A DNA stretch of 64,000 bases from Acidobacteriaceae bacterium (GTDB lineage: Bacteria; Acidobacteriota; Terriglobia; Bryobacterales; Bryobacteraceae), in the NCBI GenBank assembly GCA_020247055.1, contig JADCJL010000043.1, forward strand, positions 1-64,000. Direction: 5' to 3'. Below, piece by piece: positions 45,388-58,983 of the stretch. How positions within the stretch are numbered: position 1 is the stretch's first letter; the number at the start of each line of letters is the position of its first letter. The notes beneath the pieces were generated by a model. That model had not been told where the DNA came from, searched no databases, and worked only from the letters and a program-made list of their open reading frames with translations. Both the position numbers and the translations under genes were made by a program.

Positions 45388-46290
45388 CTTCAGCTTCTCG
45401 AGCGCCTTCTCGCCCTCGGGCGTATTCAACTCCCAGTACTTCATCCGCTCACTCGCCAGCATCTGCGCCTTCACGCCCTCGCTCGTCTCGTAGCGGACCA
45501 CCCGGTGTGGCGCGGCCTTCTCCACCCAATAGGCCCGCCACCGCTTCCCAACGCTAGCCCGGTACTCATCGAGCCCCTCGCCACCGTCCCGCCGCGTCAA
45601 CTCCGCCTCTTCCCACCGCGCCGGGCCCTCCTTGAAGCGCGAAACCTGCAGCGCCAGCATCATCGACGCCTTCCGCGTCTCGCCCGGTTTCATCACCGGC
45701 CGCGCCATCCCTCGCGCCCACAGCATCAGGGTATCCTCACTGATCCCCAACTCCGGATACCGCACCAACACCTCCTGGTCCCCCTCCCCGTCGAAGTAGC
45801 TGTGGCTCTCGACGCGAATCGCCGACTCGTTGAAAATCGCCGCCTTGAACAGGTTCCCGCACCACTCCTGGCTGGACCAGGTAACCTTCGTCGGCGCCCC
45901 GGCCGCCCGCCCGTTCACCGGCGCCAACGCCACAAACGCCGAAAGCTGCAGGTTATAGTCATAGATCCCGGTCTGAAAATCTTCGACGAGATTCAGCTTC
46001 ATCACCGGAAACTCATCATTCTTCGGCCGCACCCCGGGGTCGCTCTTCACCCGCGCCGAGTTGGCAAAGGTCTCGGCCACGGTAATCGCCACCGCCGTCC
46101 CCCGGCGCGGCGCCCCGTACCGTGGATACGTCAACTCATAGCTCGTCAACTCCGCCTGCCCGTCTCCCCATGTCTTCCAAAACGCCGCGTCATAGGCCGG
46201 CGAATCCGGCGACGTTACCACCTTCGGCCTCTCCGGTCCCCGCGTACAACCCGCCAGCAGCACAAGACTCAACAGCCACAGCTTCATCAT
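45352..46290 (-). CDS. Putative lipoprotein, function unknown
   Basis: This protein has 312 residues from ATG 46290, which overlaps the stop of the upstream methyltransferase gene (ATGA). The lipobox is clear (LWLLSLVLLAGC). The body is soluble, with segments such as KTWGDGQAELTSYELTYPRYG and GTAVAITVAETF; the part to about residue 230 looks beta-rich. A related theme is a septum-site or septal-type DUF of unknown role, but I cannot assign a family with confidence. The last 12 codons overlap the SDR gene on the other strand. Confidence 0.75.
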   Translation of the reverse strand: MMKLWLLSLVLLAGCTRGPERPKVVTSPDSPAYDAAFWKTWGDGQAELTSYELTYPRYGAPRRGTAVAITVAETFANSARVKSDPGVRPKNDEFPVMKLNLVEDFQTGIYDYNLQLSAFVALAPVNGRAAGAPTKVTWSSQEWCGNLFKAAIFNESAIRVESHSYFDGEGDQEVLVRYPELGISEDTLMLWARGMARPVMKPGETRKASMMLALQVSRFKEGPARWEEAELTRRDGGEGLDEYRASVGKRWRAYWVEKAAPHRVVRYETSEGVKAQMLASERMKYWELNTPEGEKALEKLKLHGIGPVGLGK

Positions 46291-47022
46291 CTGTTCCTCA
46301 TCTTCCACAATATCTGACGAATCATCCCCTGCCACTGCACCGCATCCCGCTGCCCCAACCCCATCCGCCGCACCAACCGCCGCAACTTCAACTCCGTCGA
46401 CCCGGCCACCCGCTCCTCCACATACCCGCTCTCCCCCAGCGCCTCCCACAAAAGCCCCGTCAATCGGTCCACCTCCGCCGTCGACGCCGCTCGCTGCTCC
46501 CGCCCCCCAACCTCCTTCCAGCCCCCGTCCCGCACCAACTCATACAACGTCACCGCCACCGCCTGCCCCAGATTCATCGACCCGTGCGGCTCCCGCGTCG
46601 GAATCCGCGTCAAAAAATGGCAGTAGCTCATCTCCTCGTTCGACAACCCGAACTTCTCCGAACCAAACAGCAGCGCCGTCTGTCCTCCGTGCCGCCGAAT
46701 CCGCCGCGCCGCGTCTTCCAAACGGTACAGCGGCAGCTGCATCTCCCGCTTTTCTACCGACGACGTCCCCACCACCAACGTCGCATCCCCCACCGCCTCC
46801 GCCAAACTCCCGTACTCCCGCGCCCCGGCCAACACCTCCCCGGCGTGCGTTGCCGACTTCGCCTCCTCCACCGCCACCCGGTAAGCATCCACCAACCGCA
46901 AGTCCGTCAACCCGAAATTGCTCATCGCCCGCGCCACCGCCCCAATATTCAGAGGATTCCGCGGACTCGCCAAAACAACCCGAAACAAAGCAGGATTCAA
47001 GCCCCCAGTGTAAACTGCCAGC

Positions 47023-47024
<2 letters not shown>
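46287..47024 (-). CDS. SpoU-family RNA methyltransferase, TrmJ-like
   Basis: This protein has 245 residues if it starts at ATG 47024; a TTG at 47000 (LNPALFRVVLASPRNP) with GGGGG upstream is at least as likely. SPOUT motifs: VLASPRNPLNIGAVARAMSNFG (noted as RNPLNIGAVARAM), LLFGSEKFGLSNEE, and MNLGQAVAVTLYEL. TrmJ methylates the ribose at position 32 of tRNAs. The ATG at 47024 lies on the GCATGC that also holds the start of the divergent phosphodiesterase gene, so the two starts would overlap. Confidence 0.9.
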
Positions 47025-51340
<4,316 letters not shown>

Positions 51341-51550
51341 AAAATAGACCGTTATTTATATAACCGGATTCGTAGGCGTTGTGGAAATGTGGATTCCTTC
51401 CTAAATTGTACAAAATCCAGCCGCTTCCTGCCCAGCTACCCGGTGGATTCCCCTGCGGACAACCCTGGATAACCAACCCTCCGTCCACCTACCCACAGCC
51501 ATCCACCGGATATCCTTACCCCTATCTGTGGAAAACAGGTGTAAACCACT
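51341..51550. promoter_or_regulatory. dnaA-dnaN intergenic region with DnaA-box-like 9-mers
   Basis: The 210-bp gap holds several near matches to TGTGGATAA: TGTGGAAAT at 51380-51388, TGTGGATTC at 51388-51396 and TGTGGAAAA at 51527-51535. It should also hold the dnaN promoter. It could be a second part of a bipartite origin; none of the boxes is a perfect match. Confidence 0.5.
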
Positions 51551-52834
51551 TTAGATTGAATCAGTTAAGCTGTGGAGCAGCCTGTTCAAATCTCCATCCC
51601 GCTGCCGCAGCTTGTCAATCTTCTGCACCGAATGCAACACCGTCGTATGATGCTTGCCCCCGAAGTACCGACCAATCTCCGGCAGCGACGACGGCGTCAT
51701 CTCCTTGGCCAGGTACATCGCCACCTGCCGCGGATACGCTATGTTCTGCACGTTCGTCTTCAGCTTCAACTGCGCCGGCTGCAGATTGAACCGCTCCGCC
51801 ACCGCCCGCACAATCAGCTCGATGGTTACCCGGCGCTCTCCCGTCCCCGACAGCTGCTTCAGCACCTGCTGCGCCATGCCCAGCGTAATCGGTGAATCCA
51901 TCACCGAACTGTACGCCACCAGCTTCACCAGCGCCCCTTCCAGCTCCCGCACGTTCGACTTCGTCTTCGTGGCGATATAAATGCGTACATCCTCCGGCAG
52001 ATGGATTCCCTCTGCCTCCGCCTTCTTATCGAGAATCGCCATCTTCGTCTCGAGGTCCGGAGGCTGCACATCCACCATCAAGCCCCACTCAAACCGGCTT
52101 CGCAGCCGGTCCGTCAACCCCTGCGTCTGCTTCGGCGGCTGGTCCGAACTCAGCACGATCTGCTTCCCGTTCTCATGCAGCGCGTTGAAGGTATGGAAAA
52201 ACTCCTCCTGCGTCCGCTCCTTGTTCGCCAAGACCTGCACATCATCCATCAGCAGAATGTCCGCCGTCCGATAATGCTGATGAAACGTCGACATCCGGTC
52301 CGTCTTGATGCAGTCGATCATCTCGTTCATAAACTTCTCGCTCGACGTGTAGATGATCTTCATCGACCCGTACCGGTCCGCGAGCGTCCGCCCAATCGCG
52401 TGCATCAGATGGGTCTTGCCCATCCCCACCCCGCCATAAATAAACAACGGGTTATAGCGCTCCGCCGGGTTGTCCGCTACCGCCTTCGCCGCCGCGTGCG
52501 CGAACTGATTACAGCTGCCCACCACGAAGCTCGCAAAGCTGTACTTCGGGTTCAGCGCACTCACGGTCCCCTCAACCACCCCCGCCTGCACCGTCACCAC
52601 CGGGGCCACCTCATACTCCACCCGGCTGATCCCCAGCCCAACCCCCGCAATCGCCGCCGCGACATGCTCCCCGTACTCCTGCTCGAGCCAAACCTTGGTG
52701 GCGTCGCTCGACACCGCCACTATAAGCCGCGAACCCACCACACTCTTCTGCTGCGTCGGCGCCAACCAGTTTTGGAAACTCTCTGTACTCAGTCTCTTGG
52801 CGAGCTCTTGTTTAATCTGATCCCAAACAGTCAT
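51551..52834 (-). CDS. dnaA: Chromosomal replication initiator DnaA
   Basis: The protein has 427 residues from ATG 52834 (MTVWDQIKQEL), the usual DnaA start; a longer frame to 52882 is less likely. Domain I: residues 1-75. AAA+ domain III: Walker A GGVGMGKTHLM, Walker B ILLMDDVQVL, sensor DRLRSRFEWG. DNA-binding domain IV: RQVAMYLAKEMTPSSLPEIGRYFGGKHHTTV, with the HHTTV-type signature. Domain II is short. A palindromic pair of DnaA-box-like 9-mers lies 52 bp upstream of the start. Confidence 0.98.
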   Translation of the reverse strand: MTVWDQIKQELAKRLSTESFQNWLAPTQQKSVVGSRLIVAVSSDATKVWLEQEYGEHVAAAIAGVGLGISRVEYEVAPVVTVQAGVVEGTVSALNPKYSFASFVVGSCNQFAHAAAKAVADNPAERYNPLFIYGGVGMGKTHLMHAIGRTLADRYGSMKIIYTSSEKFMNEMIDCIKTDRMSTFHQHYRTADILLMDDVQVLANKERTQEEFFHTFNALHENGKQIVLSSDQPPKQTQGLTDRLRSRFEWGLMVDVQPPDLETKMAILDKKAEAEGIHLPEDVRIYIATKTKSNVRELEGALVKLVAYSSVMDSPITLGMAQQVLKQLSGTGERRVTIELIVRAVAERFNLQPAQLKLKTNVQNIAYPRQVAMYLAKEMTPSSLPEIGRYFGGKHHTTVLHSVQKIDKLRQRDGDLNRLLHSLTDSI

Positions 52835-53390
52835 AGTACTATCACTCTCAAGCAGGACAACGTCAAAAGACACCATTCCCACATGTTTTCCACAAGCTGT
52901 GGAAAATCACACAAGACCACGTGGACTGTCAGTGAGAAGGTTCGGAGGGACCTGCCTCAGCACTCGGATTCAACCATCCGAATGCCGAACGGACCCTCAG
53001 AATAACACAGCGTCACACCTCCCCCACAAGCGTTTTACATAGAAATAACTCCTTTGTAATCAACAAGAAGACATTTTAAAAACCTTTTGTTTCCATTCTG
53101 TAACACCAACGATTCCCTCACCCAAACAGAGTATTCCCACAAGATCTGGTATTGTCGTGCCCAGCCAAGCACTACAACTTGCACCCCTCTTCGGGTGAAC
53201 GCCCTAAAGCGATTCCCGGAAGTGCTGTATAGCGCTCCTGCCGCCCTCCCCGGCCACCCGCCATACTTTCCCCCTTCACCCTTCATACCCATCCGGTACT
53301 AGACGTTCTTAAGCGCATACCCACCACCGTCCCGCCCTTCCCCCCAACGCCCTCCCCCCACCGGATCTCTACACCCGGCACCCCCAAACC
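52835..53390. other. Candidate oriC region upstream of dnaA
   Basis: No gene fits this 556-bp stretch. It holds a palindromic pair of TTTTCCACA boxes (52886-52906), further CCACA/CCCACA-type words, and an AT-rich tract at about 53031-53105 that stands out in this GC-rich DNA and could be the unwinding element. Its position next to dnaA-dnaN-gyrB supports oriC. However, I do not see a GC-skew change here, so function is uncertain. The stretch at 53230-53390 is C-rich and shows nothing recognisable. Confidence 0.55.
52886..52906. promoter_or_regulatory. Inverted pair of DnaA-box-like 9-mers
   Basis: TTTTCCACA at 52886-52894 and TGTGGAAAA at 52898-52906 form a perfect palindrome around AGC. Each 9-mer differs from the consensus TTATCCACA at one base. 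It could serve replication initiation, dnaA autoregulation or both. Confidence 0.7.
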
Positions 53391-53419
53391 TTGACAACCG
53401 TCCAACCCCGTGGGACACT
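53391..53419 (+). promoter_or_regulatory. Candidate sigma-70 promoter for tRNA-Gly
   Basis: TTGACA at 53391-53396 is followed after 17 bp by GACACT at 53414-53419. The start point would fall a few bases before the tRNA at 53437. The -10 box is weak. Confidence 0.5.
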
Positions 53420-53436
53420 CAGAGATGTCGCGCTAA

Positions 53437-53512
<76 letters not shown>

Positions 53513-53532
53513 TTCTTTCACGGCGAAGCGCC

Positions 53533-54165
53533 ATGAAACTCTTGTTCGGTCTCTTCGCCCTGACCCTCGCGCAAGCGCAAACCGGTCAGTCACTCCCTTG
53601 GGAGTCTCTTTTTGACGGCATATCCACCAAGGGTTGGCTTGAGGTCACCGGCGCACCCTTCCCCTCCTCCTGGGTCATCGAAGACGGTTGCCTCAAAACA
53701 GTCCCGAATCCGCAGAACATGCAGGACCTCCGGACGCTGGCTTCGTTTCGCAATTTCGAGTTTCGCTTCGAATGGAAGCTCGCTTCCGGTGGCAACTCCG
53801 GTGTGAAATATCGCATCGAAAAGACCGACCGCTGGCAGCGCCCCGGCGACTCCGGCTACCAGGCCCGCGCCCGCGGGTCCGAATACCAACTGCTCGACGA
53901 CCCCCAGGCTCCCCCCAACAAACAAACCGGGTCCCTATATACCGTCCAGGCCCCCCTCCGGCCCATCCATCCCACCCCCAACGTATTCCACGAATCGCGC
54001 ATCATCGTCCACCCGGACCATATCGAGCACTGGCTCGACGGGGAACTCATCCTCACCTACCCGCTCGCCACCCCCCCTCGAGAGTCGTTCCTCTCCCTGC
54101 AGAACCACAACTCCATCGTCTGGTTCCGAAACCTCCGCATCCGCCGCCTTCCCCCCAACCCCTAA
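53533..54165 (+). CDS. Exported DUF1080 (concanavalin-like, 3-keto-disaccharide hydrolase family) protein
   Basis: This 210-residue protein has a signal peptide (MKLLFGLFALTLAQAQ). DUF1080 marks: WESLFDGISTKGW, DGCLKTVPNP, FEFRFEWKLASGGNSGVKYRI (noted as WKLASGGNSGVKYR), GSEYQLLDD, the HxxxH-like VFHESRIIVHPDHIEHWLDG and LQNHNSIVWFRNLRI. Some members hydrolyse 3-keto-glycosides made by an oxidoreductase, others only bind glycans. It is a lone gene after tRNA-Gly and converges with a glycosyltransferase, the two stops sharing CTAA. Confidence 0.9.
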   Translation: MKLLFGLFALTLAQAQTGQSLPWESLFDGISTKGWLEVTGAPFPSSWVIEDGCLKTVPNPQNMQDLRTLASFRNFEFRFEWKLASGGNSGVKYRIEKTDRWQRPGDSGYQARARGSEYQLLDDPQAPPNKQTGSLYTVQAPLRPIHPTPNVFHESRIIVHPDHIEHWLDGELILTYPLATPPRESFLSLQNHNSIVWFRNLRIRRLPPNP

Positions 54166-55436
54166 CCGCAAAACAGCTCGCCCACCGTCTCCGCCACCGT
54201 CCCCACAATCGCCATATCGCTCGATACCTTCATCCGCTGCAGCTCGGCCGCAATCCGATCGGTCAAACCCAGCAACGGCTGCGCATTCCGGACATCCCAA
54301 CTAAATCGCAGCAAATCTCGCGCGTACCGATCCGCGCGGAACGTCTCCTGCGCATACGCCCGCGCCCGCTCCCCCATCGCGCTCCGCTCTGCCGCCTCTC
54401 CCAGCCTCGCCAGCGCGGCCCCCAGTTCCGCCGCCTCGTTTGCCGGATCGATCTTCACTACGCAATCCGCCGGCAACTCCCGGTAAAACCCCACATCCGT
54501 CACCACCACCGCCTTGCCGTAAAGCATCTCCTCAATCACCGACGCCGACGCTCCCTCTATCGCGGGCATCCGCAGGTTAAAACACACGTCCGCCGCCGCC
54601 AGACACCCATGCAGCACCTCATCAGAAACCCGCCCTAAAAACTGCACCCGCTCGCCCAACCCTCGCTCTTTTACAATCTGCTCCAGCCGCCGCTGATAAC
54701 CCGGATCCGCGGGACCCGCCACCACGTAATGCATCCCTGGGCCCATCGCCTCCAGTACCGCATGCACCCGCTTGTTCGGATTCACATGGCCCACCGTCAG
54801 CAGGAACAACTGCCCGGCCGGAATCCCCAGCCTCTCCCTTCCCCCGTCCGCCGCCGTTATCCCCGTCTCGTAAGGCAGCGAAATCTTCCGTGCCGGACCT
54901 GTATACACCCGTCGCACCGCATCCAGAAGGTACTCGGAATGCGCAATCACCCCCAGCGCGCCCTCCGTACACCGCTCAACCAGCGGGAAATCCACCACCG
55001 CGTCACTCTCCCACACGCGCTCCCCCGCTAAACTCCGCTCGGCCGCCACCCGCCCCGCCCCACCATACCAATGCACCATCTCTGCCACGTAACCAGCCGG
55101 ATCCCGCCGCTTCTCGAGATACAACGCCGCAAAAAAGTGGTGCATCACGTAATCGTGCAGCACCACCACCCCGGGATGCTGCCGCGCCACCTCAAAAATC
55201 TCCCCGTGATACGGCAGATGATTCCCAAAGTTGTAAACCACCAGATCGAAATCCGTCAGCCTTCCTAAATCCGCCGCCGGGGCAAATACCGTCTTCACCT
55301 CTACCGCCCGCAGTGGACCCCGCTCAAAGTGCCACAACTCCACCTCGGCTACCTTAGCCAACTCCCGGACGATATAAGAGCTCGCCCGTCCGATCGCGCT
55401 CCCCTCCGCCAGCGGAGTGAACCAGGCGATCTTCAT
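54162..55436 (-). CDS. GT4-type glycosyltransferase
   Basis: The protein has 424 residues from ATG 55436, which overlaps the aminotransferase stop as ATGA; an ATG 9 bp earlier also exists. The GT-B fold shows an N-terminal half with KIAWFTPL and VVVLHDYVMHHFFAALYL (noted as LHDYVMHHF), and a C-terminal half with LLTVGHVNPNKRVHAVLEA, VVAGPADPGYQ and the donor site EGASASVIEEMLYGKAVVVTDVG (noted as SASVIEEMLYGK). It is the last gene of the seven-gene surface-glycan operon. Acceptor and donor sugar are not predictable. Confidence 0.9.
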   Translation of the reverse strand: MKIAWFTPLAEGSAIGRASSYIVRELAKVAEVELWHFERGPLRAVEVKTVFAPAADLGRLTDFDLVVYNFGNHLPYHGEIFEVARQHPGVVVLHDYVMHHFFAALYLEKRRDPAGYVAEMVHWYGGAGRVAAERSLAGERVWESDAVVDFPLVERCTEGALGVIAHSEYLLDAVRRVYTGPARKISLPYETGITAADGGRERLGIPAGQLFLLTVGHVNPNKRVHAVLEAMGPGMHYVVAGPADPGYQRRLEQIVKERGLGERVQFLGRVSDEVLHGCLAAADVCFNLRMPAIEGASASVIEEMLYGKAVVVTDVGFYRELPADCVVKIDPANEAAELGAALARLGEAAERSAMGERARAYAQETFRADRYARDLLRFSWDVRNAQPLLGLTDRIAAELQRMKVSSDMAIVGTVAETVGELFCG

Positions 55437-56560
55437 AGACCGCACAATCGCCGCAGCTGGCCGGCGATATAACGCACGTCCTCTTCGGTCAACCCCACAT
55501 GCGTCGGCAGACTTATCCCCCGTTCGCTCAACCGCTCCGCCACCGGATATCGTCCCCGCCCCTCGTAATAAGGTTCCATCACGTGCATCGGGTAGAAGAC
55601 GGGACGCGTCTCAATACCCACCTCCGCCAGACCCGCCATCACCGCATCCCGCTCCACCGCCACCCCGGGACCGAGCACCACCGTGTAGAGCCAATAGGCA
55701 TGGCGCGCCCAAGCCTCCTCAACCGGCAGTCGCAGCGCCTCCCCAACCGGCCCGAGCTGCTCGGCATACCAACCGGCCACCCGCCGGTGATGCTCCGTAT
55801 ACCGCGCAATCTGCTCCAGCTGCGCCAACCCCAAGGCCGCCTGGATATTCGTCATCCGGTAGTTGTAACCCACCACCGGGAACCAGTAGCGCCGGTCCTG
55901 CTGCATCCCCTGACCCCGGTACAGCCGGATCCGCGCCATCCGCTCTGCGTCCCGCAGCGTAACCATCCCGCCCTCACCGGTCGTGATGATCTTGTTTCCG
56001 AAAAAGCTGAACGTCCCCGCATCCGCCAGCCCCCCCACCTTGCGACCCTTGTACAGCGCTCCGTGCGCCTCCGCCGCATCCTCCACCACAAACAACCCAT
56101 GCCGCTTCGCCACCTCGGCAATCGCGTCCATATCCGCAGGGTGCCCGTACAGGTGAACCGCCAGAATCCCCTTCGTCCGCGTCGTGATGGCCGCCTCGAG
56201 CCGCACCGGATCAAGATTCATCGTCCTCGGCTCGGAATCTACGAACACCGGCTTGGCCCCGCAATACGTCACCGCGTTTGCCGTCGCCACGAAGGTCAGC
56301 GTCGGTACAATCACCTCATCGCCCGGCCCCACGCCCATCCCCAGCAACGCCAGGTGCAGCGCGCTCGTCCCATTATTGGTCGCTACCGCGTATTCCACCT
56401 CGCAGTATGCCGCGAACTGCCCCTCAAACAGCGGAATAAATCGCCCAATCGACGAAACCCAGGTCGATTCAAGACACTCTTGAACATACTTCCATTCATT
56501 GCCCTGGAACTGCGGCGCCGATACAGCGATCCGGCGGGGTGCGGGTGCGGGTGAAGGCAT
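55433..56560 (-). CDS. DegT/DnrJ/EryC1 aminotransferase, perosamine-synthase-like
   Basis: This 375-residue protein is a fold-I PLP sugar aminotransferase. Signatures are NNGTSALHLALLGMGVGPGDEVIVPTLTF (noted as NGTSALHLAL and GDEVIVPTLTF), EDAAEAHGA, and SFFGNKIITTGEGGM with the PLP Lys. The C-terminal YNYRMTNIQAALGLAQLE (noted as NYRMTNIQAALG) is typical. Its motifs are closest to GDP-perosamine synthase (4-keto-6-deoxymannose to 4-amino sugar), although other 4-aminotransferases are possible. A NeuD-type acyltransferase at the start of the operon could then acylate the 4-amino group. Confidence 0.92.
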   Translation of the reverse strand: MPSPAPAPRRIAVSAPQFQGNEWKYVQECLESTWVSSIGRFIPLFEGQFAAYCEVEYAVATNNGTSALHLALLGMGVGPGDEVIVPTLTFVATANAVTYCGAKPVFVDSEPRTMNLDPVRLEAAITTRTKGILAVHLYGHPADMDAIAEVAKRHGLFVVEDAAEAHGALYKGRKVGGLADAGTFSFFGNKIITTGEGGMVTLRDAERMARIRLYRGQGMQQDRRYWFPVVGYNYRMTNIQAALGLAQLEQIARYTEHHRRVAGWYAEQLGPVGEALRLPVEEAWARHAYWLYTVVLGPGVAVERDAVMAGLAEVGIETRPVFYPMHVMEPYYEGRGRYPVAERLSERGISLPTHVGLTEEDVRYIAGQLRRLCGL

Positions 56561-56564
56561 TAAT

Positions 56565-58229
56565 CTAGTAGCGTTGCAGAAACAAATTCCAGCTCACACA
56601 TCCGGCCGCCGCCCCCCGATCGAAAGACAGCAACTCTCCGGAAACATCGTCCACGCGCTGGACCGCTAAGCCCAAACTCGTCAACTCCTCCAACCATTCT
56701 AATGGGTCTATCCCGGCCCGGCGCAGATGCCCGGGCGCAAACTCCATCAGGATCCGAATGGCCGGATTGCCGGCCAGAATCCGCGCCATCCCGCGCACAA
56801 TCATCGGCTCGGCTCCCTCGGCGTCCATCTTAACCACGTCCACCCGCGCCTCCTGCGCCAACGCCTCGTCAAGCGTCACCGTCTCCACCTCGATCTGCTC
56901 CCCTTCCGCCTCCCCGGCAAACAGACTATTATGTCCCGAGTTCCCGCCGTAGGTGGTAAACACCGCCCTGCCACCCCGGTCGCTCACCGCCCGCTGCGCA
57001 AAACGCACCACTCCGGATTCCAGAAAACCATTCACCTGCACGTTGTCCCGTAGCAGCGCGAACGTACGCGGCGTCGGCTCGAAACTGAAGATCTTCCCGT
57101 CACCACCCAGCTGCCGCAGCGCGTATAGCGTATAAATACCGATATGGGCGCCGATATCCACCACCACCATACCCGGCTTCACCAACCCCTGAAACAATCG
57201 CATCATACCCGGCTCCGGCAACCCCCGCAGGGCGTAGTAAGCCGCCAGTCGCCACTCCCGCCCCGGCACCCCGAGTAGAAACCCATCCACCTCGGTAACC
57301 ACCACCTCCGGCCCGGCCTGAAACACCGGCGCTCGTTGACGCTGCTTTACCTCTTGAACGACACCCTGCAGCGCCGCCAACTCGCTCCCCTGCCGCTCCA
57401 CCTCTGCCGCTCCTCGCCACACCCCCTCCCGAATCTCCTCGACGCCGCGCCGCTGCGTACTCAACTCCTCGACGACCGTCCGCATCGCCGCCAGTTCGGC
57501 GGCATGACTCTCCCGCAGCCGCTGCAAGTCCGCCCCCTGCCTGTCCATCGCCTCCCGCAGCCGCTCAATCTCCCGCAACTGAACGCCCAGCTCCCCCGCC
57601 AGCCTCTCCTGCGCCTTCCCCGTCTCCCGCCCCAAAGCCGCGACCTCCGCCTGCCTGGCCCCCAGCTCCGCCTGCCTCGCCACCAGATCCGCCACATAGC
57701 GGTCGATCTTGTCCGAGATCGCATAAAGAGCGTGGTCCACCCTCCCGACGCTCCGTTCCGCCTGCCGAGCGTTCTCCTCAAGCAGGTAGTCCAACTTCAA
57801 CTCAATCGCCTCAACTCGGGAAACCCGTAGGAAAAACTCAAACAACCGCCGCGCCCGATGCAGCAACCCCACCTTCGCCGCCGCCACCCACCGCGCTCCC
57901 ACCGCCCCCGCGTCCGCCCCCATCGTCAACCCAACATAACGGCGGCCCGTCGCCTTCGCCTCCGCCGACTCCACCAGCTGTGTCAAAACCGCCCGCCGCC
58001 CGTAACGGTTCCGCAACAATTCGCGGTAATGTACAAACCCGCTCATGTCGCACTCCCGCCCCAACACCCGGAGATAACTCTCCCGCACAAAGGCGGCATC
58101 ATCCGCAATCGATAAGAGCGGCGCCAGATCCACCGCCGCCGGAGCCGCCGCCTCCGGGGCACTCCCTTCCGGAGCCGGCCCCAGCCGTTCCACGAGACGA
58201 CGCTTAATCAAGTCTGGACTGAATTCCAA
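56565..58229 (-). CDS. FkbM-family methyltransferase with DUF4214 and coiled-coil regions
   Basis: This 554-residue protein has a DUF4214-like helical N-terminal region at about 38-95 (FVRESYLRVLGRECDMSGF). A long coiled coil follows at about 140-310, with many QxELxxRxAE-like heptads. A FkbM SAM-binding domain lies at about 330-530: VVDIGAHIGIYTLYA, FEPTPRTFALLRDN, VDVVKMDAEGAEP. FkbM enzymes O-methylate sugars or macrolides. It is joined in the operon to a Wzt-type ATPase and an aminotransferase. The DUF4214 plus coiled-coil front suggests a scaffold or length-sensing role, by analogy with the methyltransferase at 22.1-23.4 kb. Confidence 0.88.
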   Translation of the reverse strand: MEFSPDLIKRRLVERLGPAPEGSAPEAAAPAAVDLAPLLSIADDAAFVRESYLRVLGRECDMSGFVHYRELLRNRYGRRAVLTQLVESAEAKATGRRYVGLTMGADAGAVGARWVAAAKVGLLHRARRLFEFFLRVSRVEAIELKLDYLLEENARQAERSVGRVDHALYAISDKIDRYVADLVARQAELGARQAEVAALGRETGKAQERLAGELGVQLREIERLREAMDRQGADLQRLRESHAAELAAMRTVVEELSTQRRGVEEIREGVWRGAAEVERQGSELAALQGVVQEVKQRQRAPVFQAGPEVVVTEVDGFLLGVPGREWRLAAYYALRGLPEPGMMRLFQGLVKPGMVVVDIGAHIGIYTLYALRQLGGDGKIFSFEPTPRTFALLRDNVQVNGFLESGVVRFAQRAVSDRGGRAVFTTYGGNSGHNSLFAGEAEGEQIEVETVTLDEALAQEARVDVVKMDAEGAEPMIVRGMARILAGNPAIRILMEFAPGHLRRAGIDPLEWLEELTSLGLAVQRVDDVSGELLSFDRGAAAGCVSWNLFLQRY

Positions 58230-58238
58230 CCCCTAATT

Positions 58239-58979
58239 CTATCGTGAAGCCTCGGCGCTACGGAGCGACTCCTCGTACTCGCGGCAAACCTCCTCCACCT
58301 TCCCGTCCCGCACCAGCCTTCCCTGGTCCAGCCAAATCGCCCGCTCGCACAAACTACTGACAATTCCGTGGACGTGCGACGCACACACGATCGTCTTGCC
58401 CTGCCTTCGGAACTCCGTCATCCGGTCGAAACACTTCTGTTGAAACTGCTCATCGCCAACGGCCAGAATCTCGTCGATCAACAGAATCTCTGGCTCGGAA
58501 TGCACCGCTACGGCAAACGCCAACCGCAGCCACATACCGCTCGAATACGTCCGCAGCGGGTCCCCCATCACCTCGCCAAGTTCGGAAAACTCCACAATCG
58601 CGTCGTACCGCTGCTGTGTCTCCGCCCGCGACAGCCCGCACAACGAAGCATTCAACGCCAGATTCTCCCGGCCCGTCAGATCCGGATGAAACCCGATTCC
58701 CAGCTCGAGTAACGCCGTCACATGCCCGTCCGTTCGCAACCACCCCGCCGTCGGCGGCGTTACGCCCGAAATCAGATTCAGCAGCGTACTCTTGCCCGCG
58801 CCGTTCCGGCCCACCACGGCCAACGACTCTCCGTGCCCCACCGTAAACGAAACATCCGCTAAGGCCGTAAATCGCTCCGGTTGCAGCCGCCCGAACACAC
58901 CGGAAGTCTGCAGGGGAAACGATTTGGTCACGTTCTCAAGTTCAATGCTATACGGCGACGGCATGCGGACGGAAGACAC
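58239..58979 (-). CDS. ABC exporter ATPase, Wzt type, without C-terminal domain
   Basis: This protein has 246 residues (an ATG at 58964 is an alternative start). The nucleotide-binding domain is complete: Walker A GRNGAGKST, signature TYSSGMWLRLAF, Walker B EILLIDEILAVGDEQF, and ASHVH. It lacks the Wzt_C domain present on the ATPase at 23.4-24.7 kb, so the two are not simple copies. No Wzm permease is encoded nearby. Confidence 0.9.
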   Translation of the reverse strand: MSSVRMPSPYSIELENVTKSFPLQTSGVFGRLQPERFTALADVSFTVGHGESLAVVGRNGAGKSTLLNLISGVTPPTAGWLRTDGHVTALLELGIGFHPDLTGRENLALNASLCGLSRAETQQRYDAIVEFSELGEVMGDPLRTYSSGMWLRLAFAVAVHSEPEILLIDEILAVGDEQFQQKCFDRMTEFRRQGKTIVCASHVHGIVSSLCERAIWLDQGRLVRDGKVEEVCREYEESLRSAEASR

Positions 58980-58983
58980 TCGA

